64,000 nt of DNA from Pseudomonadota bacterium (GTDB lineage: Bacteria; Pseudomonadota; Gammaproteobacteria; Pseudomonadales; Pseudohongiellaceae). Of this stretch, positions 8,144 to 16,899 are shown piece by piece. Below the pieces are notes generated by a model. That model was not told the DNA's origin. It made no database searches and saw only the letters and a list, made by a program, of their open reading frames with translations. Made by a program: the position numbers and the translations under genes. Each line of letters opens with the position of its first letter. Position 1 is the stretch's first letter. The stretch lies in the NCBI GenBank assembly GCA_027592275.1, contig JAQCKF010000011.1, positions 45,180 through 109,179 on the forward strand, given 5' to 3'.

Positions 8144-9310
8144 ATGAAAACCATGAAAAAAATTCGCAACGATGAACTAGAACCAGAAATTATTGACTGG
8201 CCAGTCTATATGCGTAGAGCAATAGATCTTGCCGGCAATGCCATAAATACGTCTCCGAATCCTCGAGTAGGTTGTGTTCTCGTTAGAAATCAGGAGATTG
8301 TAGGCGAGGGTTGGCACGTGGCTCTAGGTGAAGCTCATGCCGAAGTGATGGCATTGAGGCGGGCAGGTGATCGGGCAAAATCTTCTATTGCCTTCGTTAG
8401 TTTAGAGCCCTGCTCGCATACAGGTCGCACGGGTCCTTGTAGCTACGCGTTGATCAATGCGGGAGTCTCGCAGGTTGTAATTGCCAGTATCGATCCAAAC
8501 CCTGAAGTTGCAGGAAAAGGCATTGAAAAATTAATTGCTGCTGGAATACCCGTAACACAACTAACCGATTTCGATTCCTTAGCGCGCGCAGTAACCCCAG
8601 GTTATTTTAAGAGAAGGGAGCAGGGCATTCCCTATGTTCGCTGCAAGCTAGCTATGAGTTTGGATGGTCGAACCGCTCTGGCGAATGGCGAGAGCAAATG
8701 GATAAGCGGGGGGCAATCACGAAGTGATGTGCAGAGGCTGCGGGCCGAAAGCAGTGCCGTGATAACCGGTATAGAAACGGTGTTAGCCGACGATCCCTCC
8801 CTGAATGTGCGCCTCGATGATCTGAATCTCCAGCAAGAAGACCTTGCTAGAAATGAGAAGGCGCTCTCAAAACAACCTTTGCGAGTAATTCTCGACAGTC
8901 AGCTGCGTACTCCAGATGTAGCCAAAATTCTCGCATTGCCGGGCGAAGTAAAGATATTCTCAATCGCCCCGCCTGACACAGCTAAAAACCCTGCTTCGAA
9001 TGTGGAATACATACAGGCAGCGGCGAGCGGAAAGAGAGTAAGTCTGCATTGTGTGCTAGAATCGCTGGCCTCCGATTTTGCGTGTACCGAAGTGTTGGTA
9101 GAGGCAGGCGCCACGCTAAGCACAGCGTTTATACAGGCGGGTTTGGTAGATGAATTGATTGTCTATATTGCGCCAAAACTGCTTGGTAGCGATGCCCGTT
9201 CTCTGCTCAATATAGCGGGCATCGAGTCAATGTCGGATAGCTTGAATTTTGAGATAACCGATTTGCGGCAGATAGGTAGCGATATTCGCGTAGTGCTGAA
9301 GCCGGCTTGA
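8144..9310 (+). CDS. ribD: Bifunctional riboflavin deaminase/reductase RibD
   Basis: A 388-residue bifunctional enzyme for the second and third steps of riboflavin synthesis. The N-terminal zinc deaminase has AHAEVMAL (zinc His and catalytic Glu) and PCSHTGRTGPC (two zinc Cys). The C-terminal reductase starts near residue 165 (VRCKLAMSLDGRTAL) and ends with the usual VEAGATLSTAFIQAGLVDEL region. The start is ATG 8144; a second ATG three codons later is possible. The N-terminus carries about 18 residues before the deaminase fold. It lies 92 bp after nrdR and 43 bp before ribE in a probable operon. Confidence 0.95.
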   Translation: MKTMKKIRNDELEPEIIDWPVYMRRAIDLAGNAINTSPNPRVGCVLVRNQEIVGEGWHVALGEAHAEVMALRRAGDRAKSSIAFVSLEPCSHTGRTGPCSYALINAGVSQVVIASIDPNPEVAGKGIEKLIAAGIPVTQLTDFDSLARAVTPGYFKRREQGIPYVRCKLAMSLDGRTALANGESKWISGGQSRSDVQRLRAESSAVITGIETVLADDPSLNVRLDDLNLQQEDLARNEKALSKQPLRVILDSQLRTPDVAKILALPGEVKIFSIAPPDTAKNPASNVEYIQAAASGKRVSLHCVLESLASDFACTEVLVEAGATLSTAFIQAGLVDELIVYIAPKLLGSDARSLLNIAGIESMSDSLNFEITDLRQIGSDIRVVLKPA

Positions 9311-9353
9311 ATTTAAGTCCCCAGAAAACGAATTTGGATAAGTGAATAACATA

Positions 9354-10001
9354 ATGTTTACCGGAATAATCGAGGCGATCGGTTCAGTGGCCAGATTACA
9401 GCAGTTAGGCTCTGACTGGCGTCTCACTATCGATAGTGGAAAACTCGATCTAAGCGATGTTGTTCTCGGTGACAGCATCGCCGTGAATGGTTGTTGTCTA
9501 ACAGTGGTAGAACTGCGAGAAAACTACTTCGGCGCTGATGTTTCGAATGAATCGATGCGTTGCACCGCTCTCGGGGAATTCAAGGACGGTACGCCCGTAA
9601 ACTTAGAGAAGGCCATGCTAGCTAGCGGGCGTCTCGGTGGGCATATTGTTAGTGGCCATGTGGATGGAGTGGGCAGTCTTATTGAATCATCCTCAGATGG
9701 AGCCAGCGTGCGTTTGGTCTATGAAGCTCCAAAAGAGATAGCGAAGTATATCGCAGGCAAGGGCTCTATCTGTATCGATGGCACTAGCCTGACTGTGAAT
9801 GAAGTAAGTGGTCAAAAGTTCACCGTTAACGTGATTCCTCACACTCAAACAGAAACGATAATTGGGGACTACAAAGTGGGTCAGAGTGTCAATCTGGAAG
9901 TTGACCTTATAGCTCGTTATCTCGAGAGACTGTTACAGGGGACAGATTCCAACGAAGAAGGATTGAATAAGGAATTTTTGGTAAAGCATGGCTTTGGTTA
10001 A
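9354..10001 (+). CDS. ribE: Riboflavin synthase alpha subunit
   Basis: Catalyses dismutation of two 6,7-dimethyl-8-ribityllumazine molecules to riboflavin. It starts with the family-typical MFTGIIEAIGSV. A GTG four codons earlier is in frame, but GGATAAG at 9336-9342 is better placed for ATG 9354. Two tandem lumazine-binding repeats are visible, the second beginning near GHIVSGHVDGVGSL. NGCCLTVVEL and DGTSLTVNEV are the paired signature segments. The protein is 215 residues, the normal length. It sits between ribD and ribBA. Confidence 0.95.
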   Translation: MFTGIIEAIGSVARLQQLGSDWRLTIDSGKLDLSDVVLGDSIAVNGCCLTVVELRENYFGADVSNESMRCTALGEFKDGTPVNLEKAMLASGRLGGHIVSGHVDGVGSLIESSSDGASVRLVYEAPKEIAKYIAGKGSICIDGTSLTVNEVSGQKFTVNVIPHTQTETIIGDYKVGQSVNLEVDLIARYLERLLQGTDSNEEGLNKEFLVKHGFG

Positions 10002-10061
10002 CTCGGCACTGGTTCAAAGAGTATTTTTTTTCGAGAAGTTTAAAAAGAGTTTGAAGAGATT

Positions 10062-11174
10062 ATGAAGTTGAATTCGATAGAAGAGATCATCGACGACATT
10101 CGCCAGGGAAAGATGGTGATATTGATGGACGATGAAGATAGAGAGAACGAAGGTGATCTCATTATTGCCGCTGAGCGTGTGCGCACCGAAGATATTAACT
10201 TTATGGCGACCAATGCGCGTGGCTTGATCTGTCTTACTCTCACTCCTGAGCGTTGCGAGTATTTGAAGTTGCCTCTCATGGTGAACGAGAACAATACACC
10301 TTATAACACAAACTTCACCGTCTCTATCGAGGCGGCGAACGGAGTGACTACTGGAATCTCCGCTGGTGACAGAGCCCGCACTATCCAAGTAGCCGTCGGC
10401 CGCGACAGTGTCGCTGCAGACATTGTGCAGCCCGGACATATATTCCCTATTATGGCGCAGCTGGGTGGCGTACTACGCAGAGCTGGTCATACCGAAGCAG
10501 GGTGCGACCTTGCCAGGCTGGCAGGATATTCACCGGCCGCCGCAATCGTTGAAATCATGAACGAAGACGGCTCGATGGCGAGGCGCCCAGATCTTGAGAT
10601 ATTCGCAGAGAAACACGGCATTAAGATTGGCACTATCGTCGACCTTATCCATTATCGAATTGCGAACGAACATACTGTCACCAAGGTTTCCAGCAACAAG
10701 ATGGAAACGAAGTACGGTGAATTCGATGTGCATTCTTACAAGGACTCTATTAGTGGCAGCCTGCATGTAGCCTTTACTATGGGGATAATCGACTCTGACG
10801 ATCCTCAGTTGGTACGAGTCCATATACCAAATACGCTGCGCGACATCTGTGATGTGCAAAATTCTAGCCGCACCAGTTGGTCTTTCAGCGATTCTTTGGA
10901 GAAAATCGCCGATCAGGGCCGGGGTGTGGCTGTGTTATTATCCGGCGAAGATTATGGTCAAGATCTTGAGCAGAGTATTGCCCATGTCTTGAACGACGGG
11001 TCTGAGACCGCTTCGGCTAATCGCAACGGCAGCGATCTGACCATCGGAACTGGCTCGCAGATACTAAGGGATTTGGGCGTCAGCAAGATGCGTTTGTTGA
11101 GCTTCCCAGCGAAATTCAATGCGATCTCAGGATTTGATCTAGAAGTAGTTGAGTTCGTTGAGTTTGAGAAATAG
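10062..11174 (+). CDS. ribBA: 3,4-dihydroxy-2-butanone-4-phosphate synthase with degenerate GTP cyclohydrolase II-like domain
   Basis: A 370-residue protein. The N-terminal 200 residues form a DHBP synthase, converting ribulose 5-phosphate to the four-carbon riboflavin precursor. Its signatures are [26 protein letters not shown] and [18 protein letters not shown]. The C-terminal 165 residues align with GTP cyclohydrolase II. They lack the zinc-binding [12 protein letters not shown] segment and the RQEGRGIGL motif seen in the separate ribA at 13841, so this half is probably inactive in GTP hydrolysis. Such RibB/RibBA proteins with a dead second half are common in proteobacteria. There is no FMN riboswitch in the 60-bp gap upstream. 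Confidence 0.92.
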   Translation: MKLNSIEEIIDDIRQGKMVILMDDEDRENEGDLIIAAERVRTEDINFMATNARGLICLTLTPERCEYLKLPLMVNENNTPYNTNFTVSIEAANGVTTGISAGDRARTIQVAVGRDSVAADIVQPGHIFPIMAQLGGVLRRAGHTEAGCDLARLAGYSPAAAIVEIMNEDGSMARRPDLEIFAEKHGIKIGTIVDLIHYRIANEHTVTKVSSNKMETKYGEFDVHSYKDSISGSLHVAFTMGIIDSDDPQLVRVHIPNTLRDICDVQNSSRTSWSFSDSLEKIADQGRGVAVLLSGEDYGQDLEQSIAHVLNDGSETASANRNGSDLTIGTGSQILRDLGVSKMRLLSFPAKFNAISGFDLEVVEFVEFEK

Positions 11175-11234
11175 ACGCGGCGAGAAAGTTTTACGCCGGA
11201 ATGAGTTATAGAAAAAGAGTAGCAGGAAAAGATA

Positions 11235-11708
11235 ATGGGCATAAAGACAATAGAAGGTAATTATAACAACGCGGCAGCGAGATACGTTATTGCTGTGGCG
11301 CGATTCAATAGCTTTATCGTAGATCATCTACTCGAAGGCGCGATAGATGTGCTGCGCAAACACGGTGTCATGGACAAAGACATCACCATTGTTAAAGTGC
11401 CGGGTGCTTTCGAATTACCATTGGCCGTAAAAAACATCTTGAGCGGCGAAGATTGCGACGCCGTGATCGCTCTGGGTGCGGTAATTCGTGGTGGTACTCC
11501 GCATTTCGAATATGTGGCTGGTGAATGTGTAAAAGGGTTGAGTCAGGTTAGTCTCGACAGCAGCAAGCCGGTAGCCTTCGGGGTACTCACCGTTGACAGT
11601 ATTGAGCAGGCGATAGAGCGTGCAGGTACTAAAGCTGGTAACAAAGGCGCTGAGGCTGCGATTACTGCAATAGAGATGGTTAGTCTTCTAAGGCAACTGG
11701 AGAAATAA
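11235..11708 (+). CDS. ribH: 6,7-dimethyl-8-ribityllumazine synthase
   Basis: A 157-residue lumazine synthase that condenses the RibB product with the pyrimidine made by RibD. Signatures are [45 protein letters not shown] and [27 protein letters not shown], the last holding the phosphate-binding region. Length and order are typical. Its stop codon is immediately followed by the GTG start of nusB, so the two are coupled. Confidence 0.96.
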   Translation: MGIKTIEGNYNNAAARYVIAVARFNSFIVDHLLEGAIDVLRKHGVMDKDITIVKVPGAFELPLAVKNILSGEDCDAVIALGAVIRGGTPHFEYVAGECVKGLSQVSLDSSKPVAFGVLTVDSIEQAIERAGTKAGNKGAEAAITAIEMVSLLRQLEK

Positions 11709-12209
11709 GTGGCGCCCACTAAGGCCGACTTGAGCGCGAAACCTTCGGCTCCCAAAAAGAAGAAGCCGCAAGCTAAGGTTAAGATTCCACTAGCGCAGCG
11801 GCGCAAGGCCCGCACACTCATCGTGCAGGCTCTCTATCAGTGGCATATCAGTAAATCTGAGCCTCTGGAGATCGAAGCACAATTTCATGAGCAGAACGGG
11901 GGCAAGATCGACTGGGAATATTTCTCGGAAGTCTTTCTGGAGATTCCCAAGCAGCAGGAAGCTCTAGATAAACATATTAGCCCCTTGTTGGACCGCGAGT
12001 TGAAATCGTTGGACCCGGTAGAAAGAGCACTGCTGTATCTTGGAACATTCGAGTTGGCGAATCGCATAGATATCCCTTATCGCGTGGTTATCAATGAGTG
12101 TGTTGAGTTAGCGAAAACATTTGGTGCGACTGACGGCCATAAATACATCAATGGTGTATTGGATAAACTCGCAAAGAGTCTTCGCTCTGTGGAATTGTCG
12201 TCTAAGTAG
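11709..12209 (+). CDS. nusB: Transcription antitermination factor NusB
   Basis: A 166-residue protein that joins S10/NusE on boxA RNA in rRNA antitermination. The NusB fold starts at RRKARTLIVQALYQW (near residue 37) and includes LDPVERALLYLGTFELANRIDIPYRVVINECVELAKTFG and YINGVLDKLAK. A 35-residue Lys/Ala/Pro-rich N-terminal extension precedes it. The GTG start directly abuts the ribH stop. The ribH-nusB order is widely conserved. Confidence 0.95.
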   Translation: MAPTKADLSAKPSAPKKKKPQAKVKIPLAQRRKARTLIVQALYQWHISKSEPLEIEAQFHEQNGGKIDWEYFSEVFLEIPKQQEALDKHISPLLDRELKSLDPVERALLYLGTFELANRIDIPYRVVINECVELAKTFGATDGHKYINGVLDKLAKSLRSVELSSK

Positions 12210-12284
12210 TTAGCAGTACATTCACTCAGAGGCTATCGCTTTTCCATCCATGCGGTTGTCGATCAAGCCCCGGTATGCGAAGTC

Positions 12285-13337
12285 ATGCACAAGCCAAGCA
12301 GTCACTCAGAATTTGAAATCATTCGTCGCTTTTTCGCGACATCTAATTTGTCTTTCCCGCGTGAAGGAATCGAATTAGGAATCGGCGATGATGCTGCTCT
12401 CATCGAGGTTCCACCGAACAAACATTTGGCGATGTCGATGGATGTATTGATATCCGGCATACACTTTCCACTAGGCGCCGACCCTTCCTTGATCGCCAAT
12501 CGCGCACTCGCAGTAAACTTAAGTGATCTAGCGGCCATGGGTGCTGAACCTTACTGCTTCACGCTAGGATTAGTCCTCCCGCATAGCGATGAGAAGTGGC
12601 TAGCTGGCTTTAGTAGCGGCCTCGAACATCTAGCAAGGCAATACAATTGTCCTTTGGTCGGTGGCGATACTAGCCGTGGTCCGATGAGTATCTGTATTCA
12701 AGTACAAGGCTTAGTAGAAAAAAATCGGGCTGCACGTAGAAGTGGTGCGAATGTGGGAGACAAAATTTACGTCAGCGGCACACTCGGCGATGGTGCCATA
12801 GCACTTCTCGCTTTGGGCTTAGACTCACATCTGGGCAGCGAGTTTAGCTTGGCCGTGAGCGAGCCTAGTGCGGCGTGTATGCAGTTCTTTGAGGACGCCT
12901 ATTTTAAACCGCATCCACAGATTGAGCTTTCTTCGGCAGCTGGAAAACTATTTTCAAGCGCTATCGATATATCCGACGGACTGCAGGGTGATCTGCAGCA
13001 TATCCTCGATCAGAGTGAGGTAGCCGGCAACATTAGATTGGACGCGATACCCTATTCCAAATCTGCCCTGAGTTGCGTTAGCCCAGAGAATAGATTGCTA
13101 GCAGCCCTGTTTGGTGGCGATGACTATGGATTATGCTTCACTGTCGCTGAGAAAGATTGTGTCGAGCTGGAGGCTATCGCCAAAGGATTAGGCGTCAGCA
13201 TCACCTGTATTGGAGATATCAATGCAGGTGAGGGAATCGACTATTTGGGTGCCGATGGCTCCCCAGTTGAGGTCGTCCCCCAAGCTTTTCAACATTTCAG
13301 TGCCACCACGCTAACTCACGGTAGTAGACTAAAGTGA
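12285..13337 (+). CDS. thiL: Thiamine-monophosphate kinase
   Basis: Phosphorylates thiamine monophosphate to the active cofactor thiamine diphosphate. The 350-residue protein shows GIGDDAALI, AVNLSDLAAMGAEP, GGDTSRG, GTLGDGAIAL, DISDGLQGDL and GGDDYGLCFTV, the ordered motifs of the PurM-like ThiL family. It follows nusB after 75 bp and overlaps pgpA by 4 bp. Confidence 0.95.
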   Translation: MHKPSSHSEFEIIRRFFATSNLSFPREGIELGIGDDAALIEVPPNKHLAMSMDVLISGIHFPLGADPSLIANRALAVNLSDLAAMGAEPYCFTLGLVLPHSDEKWLAGFSSGLEHLARQYNCPLVGGDTSRGPMSICIQVQGLVEKNRAARRSGANVGDKIYVSGTLGDGAIALLALGLDSHLGSEFSLAVSEPSAACMQFFEDAYFKPHPQIELSSAAGKLFSSAIDISDGLQGDLQHILDQSEVAGNIRLDAIPYSKSALSCVSPENRLLAALFGGDDYGLCFTVAEKDCVELEAIAKGLGVSITCIGDINAGEGIDYLGADGSPVEVVPQAFQHFSATTLTHGSRLK

Positions 13338-13813
13338 CTATGAACTCAAACAAAGCGATATTAGCTAACCCGATACACTTGTTAGCCTTTGGTTTCGGGG
13401 CGGGACTTTCCCCTAAAGCTCCAGGCACTGTGGGTACCGTCGTTGCAGTGCTTATCTATCTAGTACTGCCTAGCATGCCGACTATCATCTATGCTGGATT
13501 GATACTGCTTAGTTTCGTTTTTGGCATCTGGATTTGTGGTAAGACGGCAGAAGATCTAGGTGTTCATGATCATGGCGGCATAGTCTGGGACGAGTTTGTG
13601 GGTTATTGGATTACTATGTTTATGGCGCCCAGCGGCCTATTTTGGGTGCTTCTGGGCTTCGTCTTGTTTCGCCTGTTGGATATTTTTAAGCCTTGGCCTA
13701 TTAAATGGGCGGATAAAGAGTTAGCTGGTGGGCTTGGAATCATGCTTGATGATGTATTAGCGGGTATAATGGCCGCTCTGTGTATGCAGGCCCTAGTTGT
13801 GCTACTAGGCTAA
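13334..13813 (+). CDS. pgpA: Phosphatidylglycerophosphatase A
   Basis: Inner-membrane enzyme that dephosphorylates phosphatidylglycerophosphate to phosphatidylglycerol. The 159-residue protein has GFGAGLSPKAPGTVGTVVAVL, WDEFVGYW and FRLLDIFKPWPIKWADKEL, all standard PgpA signatures, with three to four membrane segments. The GTG at 13334 overlaps the thiL stop (GTGA); an ATG two codons downstream (13340) is the alternative start. The thiL-pgpA pairing is conserved in gammaproteobacteria. Confidence 0.94.
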   Translation: MTMNSNKAILANPIHLLAFGFGAGLSPKAPGTVGTVVAVLIYLVLPSMPTIIYAGLILLSFVFGIWICGKTAEDLGVHDHGGIVWDEFVGYWITMFMAPSGLFWVLLGFVLFRLLDIFKPWPIKWADKELAGGLGIMLDDVLAGIMAALCMQALVVLLG

Positions 13814-13840
13814 GGATTGACGGAATTAGAGGAAAGTTTT

Positions 13841-14431
13841 TTGACAGTTTCATTTGTAGCATCGGCAACTTTGCCCACTCAGTGGGGGCAATTCACAATC
13901 CATGGCTTCGAAGACCAGTCTGATGGCAAAGAACATGTGGCTTTGGCCTTCGGTGATCTAAGTTCAGATCAGCCGGTGCTGTGCCGCATTCACTCTGAGT
14001 GTTTGACCGGCGACTGTCTATTCAGTCTACGCTGTGATTGCGGGCCACAGCTGCAATATGCGATGGAGAGAGTAGCAAAGGAAGGCCGCGGCATTATCCT
14101 CTATCTACGTCAGGAAGGCCGTGGCATCGGTTTGTTAAACAAGATCAAAGCCTATGCGTTGCAAGATACCGGGGCCGATACGGTAGAGGCCAATGTGCAG
14201 CTGGGCTTCGAGCCAGATAGCCGAGGGTATGAAATTTGCAAACCCATGCTGGATCACTTCGATATCTCGAGCCTGCGCATTATGACGAATAATCCTAGAA
14301 AGGTAGATGCTCTTACAGAAATGGGCATCGACGTTGCCGAAGTCGTTCCAATACATACCGGCGCTAATCCGCATAACGAGAGTTACTTGGCCGTAAAGTT
14401 CGATAAACTGGGCCACAACAAACCTACCTAA
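13841..14431 (+). CDS. ribA: GTP cyclohydrolase II
   Basis: Opens GTP to the first committed riboflavin intermediate. Visible signatures are [20 protein letters not shown] (zinc Cys residues), [31 protein letters not shown] and [11 protein letters not shown] longer in-frame TTG start exists at 13817. I prefer TTG 13841 because AGAGGAAAG lies just upstream and the resulting 196 residues equal the usual RibA length, starting next to the conserved [12 protein letters not shown]. It supplies the activity apparently missing from the RibBA C-terminal half. Confidence 0.93.
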   Translation: MTVSFVASATLPTQWGQFTIHGFEDQSDGKEHVALAFGDLSSDQPVLCRIHSECLTGDCLFSLRCDCGPQLQYAMERVAKEGRGIILYLRQEGRGIGLLNKIKAYALQDTGADTVEANVQLGFEPDSRGYEICKPMLDHFDISSLRIMTNNPRKVDALTEMGIDVAEVVPIHTGANPHNESYLAVKFDKLGHNKPT

Positions 14432-14434
14432 CAC

Positions 14435-15151
14435 GTGTCTTCCTCGAAAAAACAGATAACCGTAGATTTTCTCCGCCATGGAGAACCGGTCGGCGGTGAC
14501 GTGCTCCGAGGCAGGGTCGACCATCCATTGAGTGAATTGGGTTGGTCGCAGATGCAAAAAGCCGCCGCGCTCTCCGCCGAGCGAAAAGTATCTCCTTCGA
14601 CACCGAGTTGGACTCACCTGATCTCTTCACCGTTACAACGCTGTCGAGTTTTCGCCGAGCATCTGGCTGACTTGACTGCACTCGAATTGCAGGTATCTGA
14701 GCAGTGGCAGGAAATAGATTATGGCGATTGGGATGGCATGCTACTTAGCGATTGGCGAAAAGAGGCGGGGCCGCAGTTCAAAGAGTTTCGCAAGGATGTG
14801 TCCAAGTTGCATCCACCAAATGGTGAGGCTTTTCTTTCATTCAGGGACAGAGTGTTAGCAGCGTGGAATGAGCTTGCCAACCTTCCTGATGGTAGTCACG
14901 TATTAGTCGTAACGCACGGCGGTGTGCTGCGTGTTGTGCTCCCTACCGTGCTGGGCATGCCGCTCAATCGTAGCTATCCGTTGCATATACCCTTTGCATC
15001 ATTCAGTCGGATTGCTCTCACAGTTGGTCTTCGTACTAGTGCTACTTCCGAGGAAGAGTCGAGAAACCAGCTAAGCGGCAGCCGTCAAAAGACCAGTGCG
15101 AGTCTGCTGTTTCACAATGCGGCGGAGTATGAAGGACTAGTTATTAACTAG
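14435..15151 (+). CDS. Histidine phosphatase family protein (CobC/alpha-ribazole phosphatase-like)
   Basis: A 238-residue cytoplasmic phosphatase of the phosphoglycerate-mutase-like superfamily. VDFLRHGEPVGGDVLRGRVD holds the catalytic RHG near the N-terminus; ISSPLQRC, WQEIDYGDWDG and VVTHGGVLRVVL are further active-site motifs. The RHGEP...RG start resembles alpha-ribazole phosphatase, which acts late in cobalamin nucleotide-loop assembly. The convergent neighbours btuF and cobO fit that role. Activity on another phosphoester cannot be excluded. The GTG start lies 3 bp after ribA, so it may be the last gene of the riboflavin run. Confidence 0.75.
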   Translation: MSSSKKQITVDFLRHGEPVGGDVLRGRVDHPLSELGWSQMQKAAALSAERKVSPSTPSWTHLISSPLQRCRVFAEHLADLTALELQVSEQWQEIDYGDWDGMLLSDWRKEAGPQFKEFRKDVSKLHPPNGEAFLSFRDRVLAAWNELANLPDGSHVLVVTHGGVLRVVLPTVLGMPLNRSYPLHIPFASFSRIALTVGLRTSATSEEESRNQLSGSRQKTSASLLFHNAAEYEGLVIN

Positions 15152-16216
15152 TTTCGCCCTAGTCTGATCTAATTGTTCACACATGCTTTTCGCACCGATC
15201 AGTGCTCGCGGGGTATGTCGCTGCAGCAGTTCTGGTGGCACAAAGAATAGCGAGTTGGTGCTAACAGCGCTGAGCTGCTCCCACCTGAGCCACTCGTCTA
15301 ACCATTCAGGACGTTCGATATCCATGCCGCTGGCTACGATCGCCTGCGGGTTTCTGATCAACACAGACTCCACACTTACCTTCGGCGCCACTAGTTCGAT
15401 GTCGGCGAATATATTCACGCCGCCACACAGCTCGATAATGTCGTTGATCAGTTCGTTGCCACCGGCACTGATCAGGGGCCTATCCCATACCTGGTAGAAA
15501 GTTTTAACAGCCGTCTTAGTTCTATAGTTTTCCGAAAGAGTCGCCAGCTGGGTGTCGAACTCTTCGATTACCTTTTCTGCGAGAGTTTCGGTGCCGGCCA
15601 ATGTTGCCAGTCTTCGAATATGGCTGGGAATCGACTCTAGACTTTTAGGCTCGGCGATGTAGACCGTAAGACCCAACTCGCGGAGTCGATTGATAGCGGC
15701 GCGCGGATTTCCTGTCTGCCATGCGACGACTAAGTCGGGCTGCAGCTGCAGAATTTTTTCCATGTCTAGCATGTCGTACCGGCCGATGATTGGTAGCGCT
15801 TTCGCGGCCTCGGGATAGTCGCTGTATTCCACAACACCCACCAGCTTATCGCCCGCACCAGCGGCATACAATAATTCGGTGAGAGAGGGAGCGAGGCTGA
15901 TAATCCGTTCAGCGCTTTCATCGAGTTGCACTAGCGAGCCTTCATCATCGCGCACTTCAATTGAGAAAACTGTCTGACTAACCACGAGAGTAGCCAGCAT
16001 CAACATCTGTGAAAGTCTTTTCCTTAAGCTCGTTGAAAGAATTTTTTGAGCCGTCTCATTACTGCTAAGAGCCGCAAACATCAATGCCCTCGAAAAGTAT
16101 TTACTAAATTGAGTAGAAAGATTGTTGGATGCATTCCCAAATAAAAACGACATGCCAAATATTTCTAACGCATTATAACGTCGGCATTCCGTTGATATTA
16201 TCGGAAGGGTAATCAT
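15137..16216 (-). CDS. btuF: Periplasmic cobalamin-binding protein (BtuF-like)
   Basis: A substrate-binding protein for vitamin B12 ABC import. The mature part starts near IEVRDDEGSLVQLDESAERIISLAPSLTELLYAAG and continues with GVVEYSDYP, LQPDLVVAWQTGNP and QVWDRPLISAGG, matching class III helical-backbone binding proteins. The ATG at 16216 overlaps the cobO stop (TGATG), which supports coupling. With that start the hydrophobic signal-like stretch (LMLATLVVSQTVFS) only appears near residue 71. A shorter product from an internal ATG near 16003, preceded by AAGGAAA, is therefore possible. No BtuC or BtuD gene lies in the window. Confidence 0.82.
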   Translation of the reverse strand: MITLPIISTECRRYNALEIFGMSFLFGNASNNLSTQFSKYFSRALMFAALSSNETAQKILSTSLRKRLSQMLMLATLVVSQTVFSIEVRDDEGSLVQLDESAERIISLAPSLTELLYAAGAGDKLVGVVEYSDYPEAAKALPIIGRYDMLDMEKILQLQPDLVVAWQTGNPRAAINRLRELGLTVYIAEPKSLESIPSHIRRLATLAGTETLAEKVIEEFDTQLATLSENYRTKTAVKTFYQVWDRPLISAGGNELINDIIELCGGVNIFADIELVAPKVSVESVLIRNPQAIVASGMDIERPEWLDEWLRWEQLSAVSTNSLFFVPPELLQRHTPRALIGAKSMCEQLDQTRAKLVNN

Positions 16217-16824
16217 CAGTAGTCGATGCCTTTCTGAACCTTTACACCGTCGTAGAATGCGTGTTTGTTTTCACCCAGCTCGGTCACGGTGTCCGCCAGT
16301 TCTATAAGTTCCTTGGCGGCACTACGCCCGGTAATAACAACGTGCTGGCCTTCGGGTCTGTTCTCCAACGCGGATAGCACCATCTCCTTATCGAGATAGC
16401 CATAGGTAAGCATGTAGGTAAGCTCGTCCAGAATTACGACATCGAAGTCGGGGTTTTTCATCATTTCTGCGCCGTGTGCCCACGTTTTTTCGGCGGCGGC
16501 AATGTCCGAGTCGCGGTCTTGAGTCTCCCAAGTGAAACCCGTGTTCATTACATGAAATTCAACCAACGGATTGTCGGCGAACAGCATCTGCTCTCCGCAT
16601 TCCCACTGGCCTTTTATAAACTGAATCACGCCGCAGCGGAGTCCGTGCCCAACACTGCGTGCAAGCATGCCGAAAGCAGAGGTGCTCTTGCCCTTGCCGT
16701 TACCGGTGAGTACCACCAGCAGGCCCTTATCGATTGTAGCCGCCGCAATGCGGCCGTCTATGTGCTCCTTCTTACGCTGCATAGCCTTCTTATGGCGCAG
16801 TGCTCTCTCTTCGCTAGTCGACAC
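16216..16824 (-). CDS. cobO: Cob(I)yrinic acid a,c-diamide adenosyltransferase
   Basis: The CobO/BtuR/CobA-type enzyme attaches the 5'-deoxyadenosyl group of ATP to the cobalt of corrinoids. The 202-residue protein has the P-loop VVLTGNGKGKSTSAFGM, VIQFIKGQW, FDVVILDELTYML and VVITGRSA, all typical. An N-terminal charged helix (EERALRHKKAMQRKKEH) precedes the core, as in CobO. It is the fourth gene of a minus-strand run, 75 bp after dxs, and it overlaps btuF. No cobalamin riboswitch fits in the short upstream gap. Confidence 0.94.
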   Translation of the reverse strand: MSTSEERALRHKKAMQRKKEHIDGRIAAATIDKGLLVVLTGNGKGKSTSAFGMLARSVGHGLRCGVIQFIKGQWECGEQMLFADNPLVEFHVMNTGFTWETQDRDSDIAAAEKTWAHGAEMMKNPDFDVVILDELTYMLTYGYLDKEMVLSALENRPEGQHVVITGRSAAKELIELADTVTELGENKHAFYDGVKVQKGIDY

Positions 16825-16899
16825 GCTGTACTCCAGTGTTGGTTCGATTGATAACTGATCGGGGGTGGTGATGGGTGCTGCCTCAGAACTAAGTGAGCC

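Noticed and set aside
10002..10061. Possible FMN riboswitch upstream of ribBA
   Set aside because: The gap is only 60 bp and lacks the conserved RFN core; no room for the structure.
16825..16899. Possible cobalamin riboswitch before cobO
   Set aside because: 75 bp is too short and no B12-box was seen.
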